A stretch of DNA of 64,000 nucleotides from positions 12,586,001 to 12,650,000 of the forward strand of contig JAUJPP010000012.1 in assembly GCA_030562195.1 (NCBI GenBank). The letters are read 5' to 3'. This DNA is from Nipponacmea schrenckii. Taxonomy: Eukaryota; Mollusca; Gastropoda; Lottiidae. Position numbers and translations under genes: made by a program. Each line of letters starts with the position of its first letter. Position 1 is the stretch's first letter. Below are positions 1 through 27,548 of the stretch, in pieces. Under the pieces are notes generated by a model. That model was not told where the DNA came from. It saw only the letters and a list, made by a program, of their open reading frames with translations, and made no database searches.

Positions 1-334
1 AACATGTATAGTTTTACTCCACACTATTGTAAGTAAGTGTTTTGAAACTGGTAAAGTGCCCGACCTGTGGTTAAAAGGAATAATTAACCCAATCCCTAAG
101 AACGATAGTGGTAGGAAGTGGGACCCAATGTCATATAGGGGAATAACTTTATTATCTATACCGAGCAAAGTATACACAAACATTCTGAATAAAAGATTGT
201 CACAGTGGTTAGAGGATCGTGATGTTCTAGTTGATGAACAGAATGGTTTCCGAAAAGAACGACATTGTGTTGACCATATTTACGTTTTGAACAGTATTAT
301 AAACAATAGAAAATCAACCAAACAACAAACATTT
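1..334 (+). mobile_element. LINE reverse transcriptase fragment
   Basis: Part of a non-LTR retrotransposon reverse transcriptase, cut by the window start and by the gap at 335. The frame reads VPDLWLKGIINPIPKNDSGR and then SYRGITLLSIPSKVY, the RT motif that precedes the catalytic motif A. It is almost identical to the minus-strand LINE near 6400-6700, so it is another copy of the same family in opposite orientation. No start, stop or flank is visible. Confidence 0.85.
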
Positions 335-834
335 NNNNNNNNNNNNNNNNNNNNNNNNNNNNNNNNNNNNNNNNNNNNNNNNNNNNNNNNNNNNNNNNNN
401 NNNNNNNNNNNNNNNNNNNNNNNNNNNNNNNNNNNNNNNNNNNNNNNNNNNNNNNNNNNNNNNNNNNNNNNNNNNNNNNNNNNNNNNNNNNNNNNNNNNN
501 NNNNNNNNNNNNNNNNNNNNNNNNNNNNNNNNNNNNNNNNNNNNNNNNNNNNNNNNNNNNNNNNNNNNNNNNNNNNNNNNNNNNNNNNNNNNNNNNNNNN
601 NNNNNNNNNNNNNNNNNNNNNNNNNNNNNNNNNNNNNNNNNNNNNNNNNNNNNNNNNNNNNNNNNNNNNNNNNNNNNNNNNNNNNNNNNNNNNNNNNNNN
701 NNNNNNNNNNNNNNNNNNNNNNNNNNNNNNNNNNNNNNNNNNNNNNNNNNNNNNNNNNNNNNNNNNNNNNNNNNNNNNNNNNNNNNNNNNNNNNNNNNNN
801 NNNNNNNNNNNNNNNNNNNNNNNNNNNNNNNNNN
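335..834. other. Assembly gap (500 N)
   Basis: A run of exactly 500 N, a common placeholder for a gap of unknown size. It separates a LINE fragment from the 3' tail of a SINE. Translations that cross it are meaningless. Confidence 0.99.
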
Positions 835-1176
835 TTTTTTTTTTATTTTTTTTATTTTGATTCTGCCATTCATTTGGTCTTCTTTTGTTGTGTTGGAAAT
901 TTCATGCTTGCGTATATCATTTCTCTTACAACTCTTACGATTTCCAACTGTCGAGGGATCTTTAACGTGCACAGCCTGTAGCACACGGGGCCTCGGTTTA
1001 TAGTCCCATCCGAACGACTAGACGCTTTTTCCATGTCAGTCCCTCCGACCTGCATCACTGACAAGGGGAAACCGGGCTGAAAAATCCGAAAGTTCATCTC
1101 GACCTTTGCCGGGATTGAACCCTGGACCTTCAGGTTAGCGAGCAAGCGTCTAACCCACTGAGCCACCGCGGCTCCC
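835..1176 (-). mobile_element. tRNA-derived SINE
   Basis: Read on the minus strand the element starts near 1176 with GGGAGCCGCGG. A pol III A box (TGGCTCAGTGG) and B box (GGTTCAATCCC) follow, then a tRNA-unrelated body, and it ends in an A-rich tail next to the gap. About 85 bases of its 3' body (858-932) recur at 1365-1450 and 3903-3990, so older truncated copies or a shared tail lie in the same intron. Target duplications cannot be read because the 3' side runs into the gap. The intact boxes come from the SINE head; this is not an independent tRNA gene. Confidence 0.85.
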
Positions 1177-1811
1177 GAAAATTGAACTAACGTACTACCA
1201 AGATATAAGACAGGTTAACACCCCCCTTAAAAAACGGATAATATGTGTTAGATATTTCCTATTAAATGTAAGTCATTGATGTTATTTGACCTTTATACAA
1301 GAGAGCTGAGATCACAGAATGAGATTTTGAGGTATAATTTATGTTATTTTTCTGCTGAAAAGTTTTGATTCTGCCACTTCATTTGGTCATTTCACAATAT
1401 TTTGTTGTGATGGAAATTTCATGCTTGCGTATATCATTTCTCGTACAATTTTAATAGCAGGAAGAGCATACTGTAGAAATATCGAAATAAAGAAATGTAA
1501 TATTAATATAATTAACATGTAAGAATGTAGGATCGATTTCATACTCGACTATATCTATAACAAGGTAGAAAAGCAGTATTGTCAACTAGTGATTTTCTGG
1601 CGTTTTTAAGCTCAAGTTTTGAAGGTTTTACTGCCAGTTTTTTCAGACTTTTTATCTTGATTATTGCCTGTAGTAGCGCCTCAAGCATCATTGAAAATCA
1701 TAGAACATAACAAGGGCTTTAAAAATAAATTCAGTTTGATCAAGTAGATACATTGATCTAATATTTTAGAAAGATCTCGTGGTAGGACTGCTACGTCCAC
1801 TTTATTTACAG

Positions 1812-17994
<16,183 letters not shown>

Positions 17995-18539
17995 AATCTT
18001 TTGGTTAGCTAATCAGAAATAGTCTACAGAGCTTACCTATGAAATTTGAGCCTTCAAATCCATGTGTATCCATAATTATATCCGTGTTTGAAAAATCACA
18101 ATGACTTAAGAAATTACGAACGTCCCGCCATATTGGAAAACGGTTCGTCTTGATAATCAAAGAGTTATCCTTCCCGTCGTGCAATAGCGGTCATCTATAT
18201 AAACAGACTACAACGCATTTTTCAATTGTAGACTTTGTCAACAGGACACACAATTTTCAGACTAACTGAGCCGCGTACAGCACGGAAAAAAAATGAAAAG
18301 TGAAATTTTTTGTTTGAGGCATATTTCAAGGTATTTTGCGATTTTCTCAGAGCTTGAATATTTCTGAGGACTGTTTAAATGTAACAAAGGCTCAAAACGA
18401 CCCCTAAAAATAAAGCCTGGGCCCCTTTAACCATTATAATACATGAGAAGCTGCTTATTTAAATGAAAACCCAAAACACAATTAGTGATGTGTTTCTTAA
18501 CTTAAGTTTACATTTGACTGATACAAGATCAAATATGAT

Positions 18540-18632
18540 ATTAATTTTATTAGTTTAAAATTTTGTTCATATAATATTATTATGTTCATATAGTATTATT
18601 TTGTTCATATAGTATTATTATGTTCATAAGTA
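18540..18632. repeat. 19-bp AT-rich minisatellite beside gap
   Basis: Units ATAGTATTATTATGTTCAT run into the gap at 18633. The same repeat is found at 19618-19765, so this gap probably lies in or near a collapsed repeat. Confidence 0.8.
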
Positions 18633-19132
18633 NNNNNNNNNNNNNNNNNNNNNNNNNNNNNNNNNNNNNNNNNNNNNNNNNNNNNNNNNNNNNNNNNNNN
18701 NNNNNNNNNNNNNNNNNNNNNNNNNNNNNNNNNNNNNNNNNNNNNNNNNNNNNNNNNNNNNNNNNNNNNNNNNNNNNNNNNNNNNNNNNNNNNNNNNNNN
18801 NNNNNNNNNNNNNNNNNNNNNNNNNNNNNNNNNNNNNNNNNNNNNNNNNNNNNNNNNNNNNNNNNNNNNNNNNNNNNNNNNNNNNNNNNNNNNNNNNNNN
18901 NNNNNNNNNNNNNNNNNNNNNNNNNNNNNNNNNNNNNNNNNNNNNNNNNNNNNNNNNNNNNNNNNNNNNNNNNNNNNNNNNNNNNNNNNNNNNNNNNNNN
19001 NNNNNNNNNNNNNNNNNNNNNNNNNNNNNNNNNNNNNNNNNNNNNNNNNNNNNNNNNNNNNNNNNNNNNNNNNNNNNNNNNNNNNNNNNNNNNNNNNNNN
19101 NNNNNNNNNNNNNNNNNNNNNNNNNNNNNNNN
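18633..19132. other. Assembly gap (500 N)
   Basis: Placeholder gap. Sequence on its right (19133-19500) duplicates sequence on its left (17620-17940), so the join may be between two haplotypes. Confidence 0.99.
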
Positions 19133-19329
19133 TGTTGAAACGTTCAGAATAAGTAGGAGACATATTTCTGTACAATTAAACTTTTATTTTGTTTTTGTGT
19201 AGTATAGTTAAGTTCTCTTACACCAAACAAAAATAATATTTACGTACACCATTAAAATAGTTTAAGCACTTAAAAATATAACGGTTTGGTATGCCTCTTT
19301 AACGACTTAATTATGCCATTACCTTTCAG

Positions 19330-19489
19330 AATATCATCCATATCTTCAAGTACGACAGGTACATCGATTGTGCACGAGGCTATTATACTTTCCAACAGTT
19401 CAAACACTGTAACGCCTACAGCTGGTCAGATTTATATCACTGATACAGTAGATAATGAACAGTCAGATGTTAACCATTATAATACATGA
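19330..19489 (+). pseudogene. Second copy of gene 1 tail exon, without MITE
   Basis: Repeats the exon at 17796 with acceptor CCTTTCAG; the protein differs by Thr to Ile and Asn to Thr. The TTAA site is unoccupied and the frame ends DVNHYNT then TGA. No transmembrane exon is visible between the gap and this copy. It may be an allelic copy placed in tandem by the assembler, or a true local duplication. Confidence 0.65.
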
Positions 19490-21264
19490 GAAGCTGCTTA
19501 TTTAAATGAAAACCCATATACACAGATTGAGAAATGATGTGTTTCTTAACTTAAGTTTACATTTGACTGATACAAGACCAAATATGATATTAATTTTTCT
19601 ATTTGTAGTGGTGTAATATATGTTCATATAGTATTATTATGTTCATATAGTATTATTATGTTCATACAGTATTATTATGTTCATACAGTATTATTATTTT
19701 CATATACATTGTAGTATTATTATGTTCATATAGTATTATTATGTTCATATAGTATTATTATGTTTTTTCTTCTTGCTCAATTGGTGTATGTCTAGTTGAC
19801 TTGTTATTTTGTCGTCTGCTAGATGTGCTTAAGTTAAATAAAAATCATTTACCTTGAGTAATCATCTAGAAAGCTAGAAGTTCTGATATTGGTATATTTT
19901 TCTTTTAAGAATAATATTACACTTTGGATTTGATATGTGTTTATTGTATAAAACTCCTAGGAATTAGGGTAAGGTTTAAATAATTGTAAATATAATTCAA
20001 TTGTAAATATGATCCAATTTATTCTTCTAAGTTGCTCTTTGCAGTTCTTTTCCATATAAAGTTTATAATATAATAATCTATAAAAGTACTATTTACTATT
20101 TACAAGCCATTTTTTAATTAGCTGATTTATTTTTTATATCAGAGTTTTAGTTATTATAATTAATTACACCTATTGCTATTAAGATCCCGATAAATTGTAA
20201 ATAAACTGTATTATACTTGTATTTCTAAATTCTTGGTTTAAACCTCGTTACATATTCACCTTTCAAAAATCGAAATTGTCTCTTGATTCCAGTGGCTTAT
20301 TTTTGTCTAGAATGTGTGATAATGTAGCTTATCTTTGCTCTATTCTTATCAGTGATCTAAAAGACTTACCTGATAGTATTAAACTTGCTTGCTAGATCTT
20401 ACAGAAATACTACTCTACGACTTAACTCACAGTATTTGAACCCATTTCCACAGTTTACAAGGCAGTACAAGCACACCTTAGACTAAGCCTTGAACTTGTC
20501 TACCCTACTATACATGATAGTGTCCCAAACCTGATGGTATTATATCTACGGTTGGTATATGCGCAATCCAATTTTCTACTACTACAGTTCCTTTCTTCTT
20601 CTTTCTAAATATCTTAGCAACACACACCATAACAGAAATATCATGTCCACCGTCCGACCCTAATGGGACTATGGGGTTTACTGGAATAATCGATGAGCAA
20701 CCAGGCTTTCAACTCCTATCCTTCCTTTCTTCTTCTCTCTTACCATTATCTGACCCTTCTTCTTCTTAGACTTACTTATCCCTTTTCTCATTTTTCTCCA
20801 TTGTAATTGTAAATATTTATCCTCTAATGCTATTGTCAGAGATATCTAACACTTTTTACTGCATGTACAAGTATTATATATATTATATTACTTATAATAC
20901 CTGTTATGTCTGATTGTTTAGTTTGCTATGAACAAGATATAAGTTCTGATTTTTGGAATATGACACTATCATTTTCTGCTTATAGACATGAGGAAATTTC
21001 TCTTGGAGACTCTTATAATTGGCATAAACTATCTTGCATCCTTCATTACTGGTTGTATTGAAGGGGACGATAAAAGGTGTCATGCCTGCGTGTTCTTCTT
21101 CTATAGTTCTTCCTCTGTATTTCTTCTCCTGCTATTCTTCATGACAATTTACCAGGGAAAAAGTCCTTATCGCCAAACCTAAAGAGGAAAAGGGCGCACT
21201 TCTGTTGTGCTACTCATGTGATCTTTCCTGACTTCCTTAGAAAATAATAGACTGTCCAACTTAT
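19490..21264. other. Intergenic region with minisatellite; no gene recognised
   Basis: Contains the 19-bp repeat at 19618-19765 and unique AT-rich sequence. From about 20.4 kb the composition changes (C-rich, TTCTTCTT runs), which may be the 5' part of the Penelope-like element that follows. A short frame at 20988-21182 resembles nothing I know. Confidence 0.5.
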
Positions 21265-23602
21265 ATGTTTTCCAAAATTGGAAGGTTGGAAGGTAAATAT
21301 ATTAAAGTCAGTAACAACATCACATTCCTCTTAAAATGCCGAGATAACCATATTATTCCTAAGGGATTACAATTAAAAAGCCCTGTCCAATCTAATGGTG
21401 CCATCAAGATTTTACAGAAAGCGAGCAAATCACTAGTACGGGAACGCATCCAAAACTTCAGAAATGAAAAACAACGACTCATCTCTAACATTCAGGAAAT
21501 GCAAAACCTGTTGGAAGATATCACACCTCCTGATACATTTTCATCGTACCGCCTTAAACAGACAGAATATAACAGACTACAAGACCAGAAGATTAAACAG
21601 AAACAGATTAGAAAATTTCAACACCTCAATAAGAAGAATCAGCCAGTTTCAACAACTAATAATACGGTTCACCAACAATTTCTTACTAAAACTGTGGTCA
21701 ATCTAAGTCAAAAGCAACTGTCAGATCAGCAAATTAGTGTATTATCCCGTGGCCTTAACTTCTCACCAGTAACCAAACCCACCAATCAAGATGATTTCAT
21801 AACAGGTATAGAGAAAGGTATTCGACAACTTGCTCCAGGTGGTAAAGTAGATTATCTTCGACACCAAATCTCTAATATTCTAGCAAATACCAAAACCAAA
21901 CCTAACCTCACAAAAGCCGAAACTCAAGCCATAACAGACTTAAAAAGAAGACCAATCCATAGTAATGGTAGCGGCAGACAAGGGGAAAGCTACGGTCATT
22001 ATGGATAAAGATGAATACATAACAGCAGTCAACAACCTACTGAAAGACACCAAGACTTACAGGAAGCTACGTAAAGCCCCAAACTAATAACCTAGAAAGT
22101 AAACATATACCCCACCTAAAATCCCTCAAAGAACAGGATCAATTGACTGAACAGCAACTCTACCAACTCAAACCATCTCATCCGCGACCTCCATATGCCA
22201 GAGCCAACATCAAGATTCATAAGAACCCGCCTAAAGCCAGAATTTTAGTATGTTCAAGGGATTCAGTGTTTTATAATACAGCAACATATCTATCAAAACT
22301 TTTATCTAAATTAGGGAAAACCGCAGACTCATTCATTAGTGACTCAAGTGATTTCTGTTCTAAAATCAAATCTCTCAGCTCATTAGGTAAAATGGTGTCT
22401 TATGATGTGGTAGATTTGTTTACTAATGTGCCCAGGGATGAAGCCCTTAATGTGCTACACAACAATATAAAAATTTTAACTATTCCTCTTGAAACTAGAC
22501 TCAGTCCAGATAATATTATAACGCTAGTTAATAACTGTCTCAAATCAACGTACTTCACTTGGGGTGATGATTACTATGAACAAATTAGAGGTTTACCTAT
22601 GGGCAGCCCCCTTTCTCCACTCTTAGCAGAACAATACATGTCTTATTTTGAACAGCACGCTCTAACATTATCCCCAATACAACCCATTTGTTAGTATAGG
22701 AAGGTTGATGATACGTTTGTCATGCTCAATCAGGAAGATCAACCACAAGATTTATTAGACCACCTCAACAACCAAAACCCATCTATCAAGTTTACCATAG
22801 AAACTACAACAGACAACTCATTACCCTTTCTGGATGTCAAGATAGAAATCACCAACAACAAAGTCAGCACATCAGTTTATAGAAAACCCACACATACCGA
22901 TCAGTACCTCCACTACAAATCCAACCACCCCCTTCAAACGAAAAAAGGAATCATCACCACTCTCACCAAACGTGCCATTAACATTTGCAGTCAAGAAAAG
23001 CTACAGAATGAAATAGACCATCTCAAACATGTATTCATCAACCTAAACCAATATCCTGAACAACTCGTCAACCAAACAATAGATAAAGCCATGAAACCCA
23101 AAGCAGTCAAGCCCACAGTCAAACCCGAACCCCCCCCATAAGAGTAAGCATACCATTCAATGGAAACTCTTCTTATAAAAACAAAAGACTCTTGAAGGAA
23201 GCTGGAATTGAAACCGTCTTTACTGGCCAAAGAACCCTAAAGGACATCACACATGCTAATGGTAAATTACAACCAACCAATAAAATTGATCCCAAAGGGT
23301 GCGTATACCAAGTTTTTTGTACTTGCGGAGGCTGTTATATTGGAGAAACAAAACGACCATTGATGAAAAGAATAAAGGAACATCAGTCTAAGGCAGCCAA
23401 CAACCAATCCGCCATACAAGACCACATCAAAGCTACAGGCCACAAAATAAATTGGGATGACACCATTTCCTTAGCAGTCAACAAAACCAACAAGAAAGAA
23501 AGGAAAATCATGGAAGCCATTCAAATTAAAAGACACAGTCCATCCATCAACAAAGATCCAGGAGTATTCATACCTAGAGCCTATGATCACCTAATTCGTT
23601 AA
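21265..23602 (+). pseudogene. Penelope-like RT + GIY-YIG ORF (broken)
   Basis: The frame at 21265-22008 gives the N-terminal domain and, after a frameshift near 21.96 kb, ADKGKATVIMDKDEY. The frame at 22143-22694 has NIKIHKNPPKARILV, VSYDVVDLFTNVP (motif A Asp) and RGLPMGSPLSPLLAE. TAG at 22692-22694 stands just before YRKVDDTFVML, where these enzymes usually have Trp, so a nonsense change precedes the catalytic VDD. The frame at 22722-23141 gives LPFLDVKI and VYRKPTHTDQYLHY. After a frameshift in a run of C at about 23130, 23192-23602 encodes the nuclease: GCVYQVFCTCGGCYIGETKR, then KRIKEHQ and HSPSINKD. Homopolymer-associated breaks could partly be sequencing errors. Confidence 0.87.
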
Positions 23603-23725
23603 GCAGAAGCCATTAATTGTTTAATCCTTAAATGTTTTATCCTTAATTGTTTTAATCCATTGTTTTTTTAAATTGTTTTGTCTTTACTTATATATATTCT
23701 TGTTAACCTTTCATTTTACTCATTG

Positions 23726-23765
23726 CTTGATAAAGACCAGAGAACGCTGGTTGAAACGTCGCTTA
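23726..23765 (+). ncRNA. Hammerhead-ribozyme-like remnant of Penelope element
   Basis: CTTGATAAAG, a 5-bp stem ACCAG/CTGGT with a 6-base loop, then TGAAACGTC. This parallels the core of a hammerhead (CUGAUGA, stem II, GAAAC, GUC). The first core strand deviates from consensus, so catalytic activity is doubtful. Position at the element 3' end fits. Confidence 0.35.
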
Positions 23766-24611
23766 AATAAAGTTAGTAATTGTATTCCATAAGAATTTGT
23801 TTAGTTTATCAAACGCCTTAACTAAATGCCATTTAAAGATTTTATATGTTTTCATTATATCGACGAGTAATTGCCTTATTTTCCTTATTTGTTTGCAGTG
23901 GATTAACAAATGATCTACGCTGCAAGCTTCAGCAAAAGGACATAGCTTTAGTTCGTATCTGTTGTTTCGTACCTCACCCATAATTCTCAGACGGCCAACC
24001 AACCGACAGATTTGCCCATTTGGGACGTGTAAAAGCACTTCACTACAAGTTATATCGTTTAATCGGAATCAGCATTTATGAGAGTTGCCTCCCGTGTCGA
24101 TCTGGTGCCTTTAGTGATTTTGTTCCGTATATTGAATGACAGTGGCCTGTGGAGTATTGTACTCATACAAGATAGCTAGCATCTCTAATGTGTACACTGA
24201 GAAGTTGTTATGCAAAATTATTGTGGTTGCTCGAGGGGATTTAGATCCTCGTACCATCATAGATGGTATAGATGCGTATGCCTTCCGATCCTCTTTAATC
24301 ATATGAGTTAAGGCGATCATTCGAGCGTTGCAGGGATCGTGCAGTTTCTTTTCCAATCTCGAGGAGAGAGAAGTGTGACAGTCGACAGTGGTAGGCGAAA
24401 TCGACCACGGGCAGACTTGAGAAAATGAAAAAGGCTTAATGGGAAACCTATCTAGTCCATGATTCCGAACACAATCCCGAAATGACTGACGAAGATTATC
24501 GTATTTTTTGCCTGTTGAACCTCGTGATCCCGAGGTATATTTTTCGGTCCCGACATATATCGGATTACTCAGAGTACTATGCATTATAACACCAATATAA
24601 TCGCGTAACAC
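23763..24611 (-). mobile_element. LINE fragment with RNase H domain
   Basis: Minus-strand frames 24611-24111 and 24038-23763. The first contains PWSISPTTVDCHTSLSSR, GSKSPRATTIILHNNFSVY and TLEMLAILYEYN, a degraded RNase H domain in which the usual TDGSK appears as RGSKS. The second has LCPFAEACSVDHLLIHC, the C-terminal zinc motif. This order occurs in RNase-H-bearing LINEs such as the I group. RT and endonuclease are missing. Confidence 0.7.
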
Positions 24612-26370
24612 ACACTTACACGAGATTTGACCTCACCCACTGTTGTCGAGGACTAACAGGTTGAACAGAATCTTAAATCATCCTTTACTGGGTATAGAAC
24701 TTTGTTGTATATTTTCACTACCTAAAATAAATGAAACATAAAACAAAAGTAATAGTGCATAAAATCTTAACAATTGAGTGTTAAAAATATAAACACCCCG
24801 GGACAGTTTCTGAGAACACAAAATTACCAAGCAAAAAGCCTTATAGAGTATAAATATTGATAAATCAAATATTGGCAATAGTACATAAAGAAATGGCTGA
24901 CTCATGGCTCATGTAACAAAAACCTGATTTGTGATGGGAAAGTCCCTCAATCTCTTGAAATTTGTTCTTCCTAAAAAATACTTCCTATTAACAAATATTT
25001 CAGTGCATAATGTTTATATTTTATCAACGTACTGGCTTTCTATAAAATTTGGTGAAGATATTCAAGTTCTAAACAACCAGAAAAAAATATAACATTTTGA
25101 CATATTCGAGCAGACGATTGACCTTTTTATTATTTTCCTACCATGGAAAATACATTTTGTTCGATGACTTCTGGTCTTCCTCCATTTCAATTCATCCACT
25201 TCTGTGTACATTTTAGACACTTTTGTTGTCACGGTCCAAATTCTTTGTTTACTTTCCTGGATCCACTTCATTAGCATGTATAAGATCTACCGCTTGCTTT
25301 GTTGACATTTGGTGTACGCCACCAACGTTACCCGCATAAAGCCTGAATATCTGTGAGTGTAAAGGGTCAGGAAAGAAGTAACTTTAAGACCGATAACGAG
25401 GACTTTCAATTGAAAGAAAGCCTGCTGCCCGAGAACTCGGAAAGACCGGCAAAGGGGGTGGTTGTGGGTGTGGGGTACCTAGATTGCGATATCTGCAAAC
25501 GCAGATAAATTAAATCTCTTCCTCATTCCATTTGATGACTACGCTTGTAAATTGTGTTGAAACGTTATGTATTTATATAGTGTCTTATACCATAAAATAT
25601 TCCCTTGCGTTTTTTTGTTTTTTATGTAGCATACTAATTATTATCAACATTCTTTTATATAAATAAATCATTTCATGACCATATCTGATACGATTGCATA
25701 TATTAACACTGTCAGTTTTTTTCTTATCGAGTAATTCAGAAGGCAATGCTCACAATATTTTCTAGGTGTGCAATATGTCTTAATGTATTATACAATGAAA
25801 CTAAATACACCTGTTAATGAACATCTGGGGAAGGTTTGTAGGACTATAATGTTATTGGAAACCTTGTAAATAATTCAAGAATTACAATTTTGCTCTTTTG
25901 CTTTCTATTGAGTTTTGTTATTGATGTATATTGATTATTCGAGTTTTGTGAGAAAAAAAAATCGTTTATATACGCTTGAAATGTATTCTCGTCGCCTATG
26001 TTCGACGGTCTTATACAAATTGATCATAAGCACAATTCTTGACGGATTTTGACGAAAAATGTTTGGTGAGAATTTTTGTCAACAAAGGATAAGCCATAAT
26101 GAAAATAAGAAAAGTCGAAAATATGTCATTTGAGTCTTTGCAGTTGTTCTTGAAACAATTTTGACGAATAACAAGGGAACTACACGATGGATTGAATTTT
26201 TTATGTTTGTGTTAAATTGCATTCTTATATGATGTGTAAAAGAGGTTTAAAACTGTATGTGTATATATATATATATATTAAGGTTGTCCTTCAAGAACAT
26301 TAAATGCTTGAAACTGAATGCGTGAGCAAGGAAGAATATTTGGTATATATGTATTTGTATATATATATAT
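24612..26370. other. Intergenic; no gene recognised
   Basis: AT-rich sequence with small open frames (24678-24905 and 25062-25277, both minus) that I cannot assign and whose composition does not suggest real coding. A GC-richer patch lies near 25.30-25.50 kb without recognisable motifs. Confidence 0.5.
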
Positions 26371-26535
26371 GTATATATGAATTGAATGTGGATTAAATAA
26401 CAACTTGTTCTCTCGAAAATGGATATATATATATAAGTAACTAGGGTTGTCCTCAATTCTTGGTAAAATGAAACACTTTTAATCCATTTTCGAGAAAACA
26501 AGTTGTTATTTAATCCACATTCAATTCATATATAC
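26371..26535. repeat. Long inverted repeat (about 54-bp arms)
   Basis: The left arm 26371-26424 (GAATTGAATGTGGATTAAAT and onward) is the reverse complement of 26481-26535 with very few mismatches, around a loop of about 56 bases that holds GGTTGTCCTCAATTCTTGG. A related GGTTGTCCTTCAAGAAC lies just upstream at 26282. It could be a foldback element or MITE; no target duplication was identified. Confidence 0.7.
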
Positions 26536-26934
26536 ATATATCTTAGCATGCTTTCAGCTTAATAGCTTCTTCAGAGATATACAATCATTATGTAGCAAAA
26601 CTACTTCTGAAAATTTAAAGTCTCACATTTTGTGTATAATATTTTCAACAGTTAATCTTATCAGATGTCATAACTAAAGAGTAGAATTCATATATACCAC
26701 GAGATAATTATATAAGTAAATACATATTAAACTTCAATGCGACACTTTTATAATATTATCTATATTGTATTGTGTGCTTATTTAATAATATACCTTTTCA
26801 AAATAGATGATAATAATGGTTTGAGACTTTTGAAAGGAAATAATACTGCCTTAGGTAGAACGTATTGAAATACAACGCCATTTTTTAGCACTGAATGAAA
26901 TTTTTCTTTGTGGGGTTCTATACTAGGAGCTCCT

Positions 26935-27245
26935 TGTTTCTATAGGACAGCGGTTAGAGCGTTGGTTCTTTACTTCATGACGTCATTTGCTTGGATAGCC
27001 TACTTTACAAATGTCGGACGTGAGTTCTAACCTCGACCGGAGTGTGAAAGATCGATGACCTTGAATAAGTCATCTCAATAACAATTCCAGTCCACCCAGC
27101 TGTAAATGGGTACGGATAATCCGAGAAAGATCAAGGCCAGGAGGTTTGGCCAAGGACCAGCTGGTAGAAAGGATCCCAGTCACGGCGATCTTTTTTGTGA
27201 ATCTAAGTTGTTATCCTTGTAAAATATAGTTGTTTCTGTTGCTAA
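26935..27245 (+). mobile_element. tRNA-derived SINE (second family)
   Basis: The head has AGCGGTTAGAGCGTTGG (A-box region) and GAGTTCTAACCTC (B-box-like). The body contains CAGCTGTAAATGGGTACGG and the 3' part TTGTTATCCTTGTAAAATAT. The 3' part recurs inverted at 17137-17215. It sits about 250 bases upstream of the gene 2 start codon. Confidence 0.7.
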
Positions 27246-27490
27246 ATCGAAGCTAAATACACTTCCATCGCAAAATGTCATCAAGTATAGCACTAAAGGC
27301 GATTAGACAAGTGTACTATCATTATAAGTTTTTTACAAAGTGTGTCAAATAAACATCCTTGTTGGCTGAATACGAATAATGCATCCTTATACCATTTATT
27401 ATTGACAATTATATTTTTAGAATCAAGGTAGTAATTTAATGAAGTCATCCCGGTTTTAGTCTGATATTAAATTTCTTCCTGGTTGTAAAT

Positions 27491-27548
27491 ATGGCGATAT
27501 CTTTTATATTTGGTGGTCTCCTTATTCACTATTTTCTTTTTGCAAATT
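27491..27548 (+). CDS. Signal-peptide exon (gene 2)
   Basis: ATG at 27491 starts MAISFIFGGLLIHYFLFAN, a short hydrophobic signal peptide, ending in phase 1 at donor GTAAGT. Its last base T joins GT of the next exon to make Cys. The phase match with the 29448 exon supports this start although no 5' UTR evidence exists. Confidence 0.75.

Larger units (their letters stand above)
21265..23765 (+). mobile_element. Penelope-like retroelement, decayed
   Basis: Plus-strand element with N-terminal region, reverse transcriptase and GIY-YIG endonuclease in the order typical of Penelope-like elements. Several frame breaks make it inactive. The 3' end near 23726-23765 carries a stem flanked by CTTGAT and GAAACGTC, like the hammerhead-type ribozyme remnants found in such elements. 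The 5' limit is not clear. Confidence 0.88.

Noticed and set aside
1103..1176. Possible tRNA gene on the minus strand (A and B boxes)
   Set aside because: It is continuous with a tRNA-unrelated body and A-rich tail shared with other copies, so it is the head of a SINE.
18620..19175. Frames running through N
   Set aside because: Artefacts of the gap.
24678..25277. Two minus-strand frames between genes
   Set aside because: Short, no motifs, biased composition; nothing supports expression.
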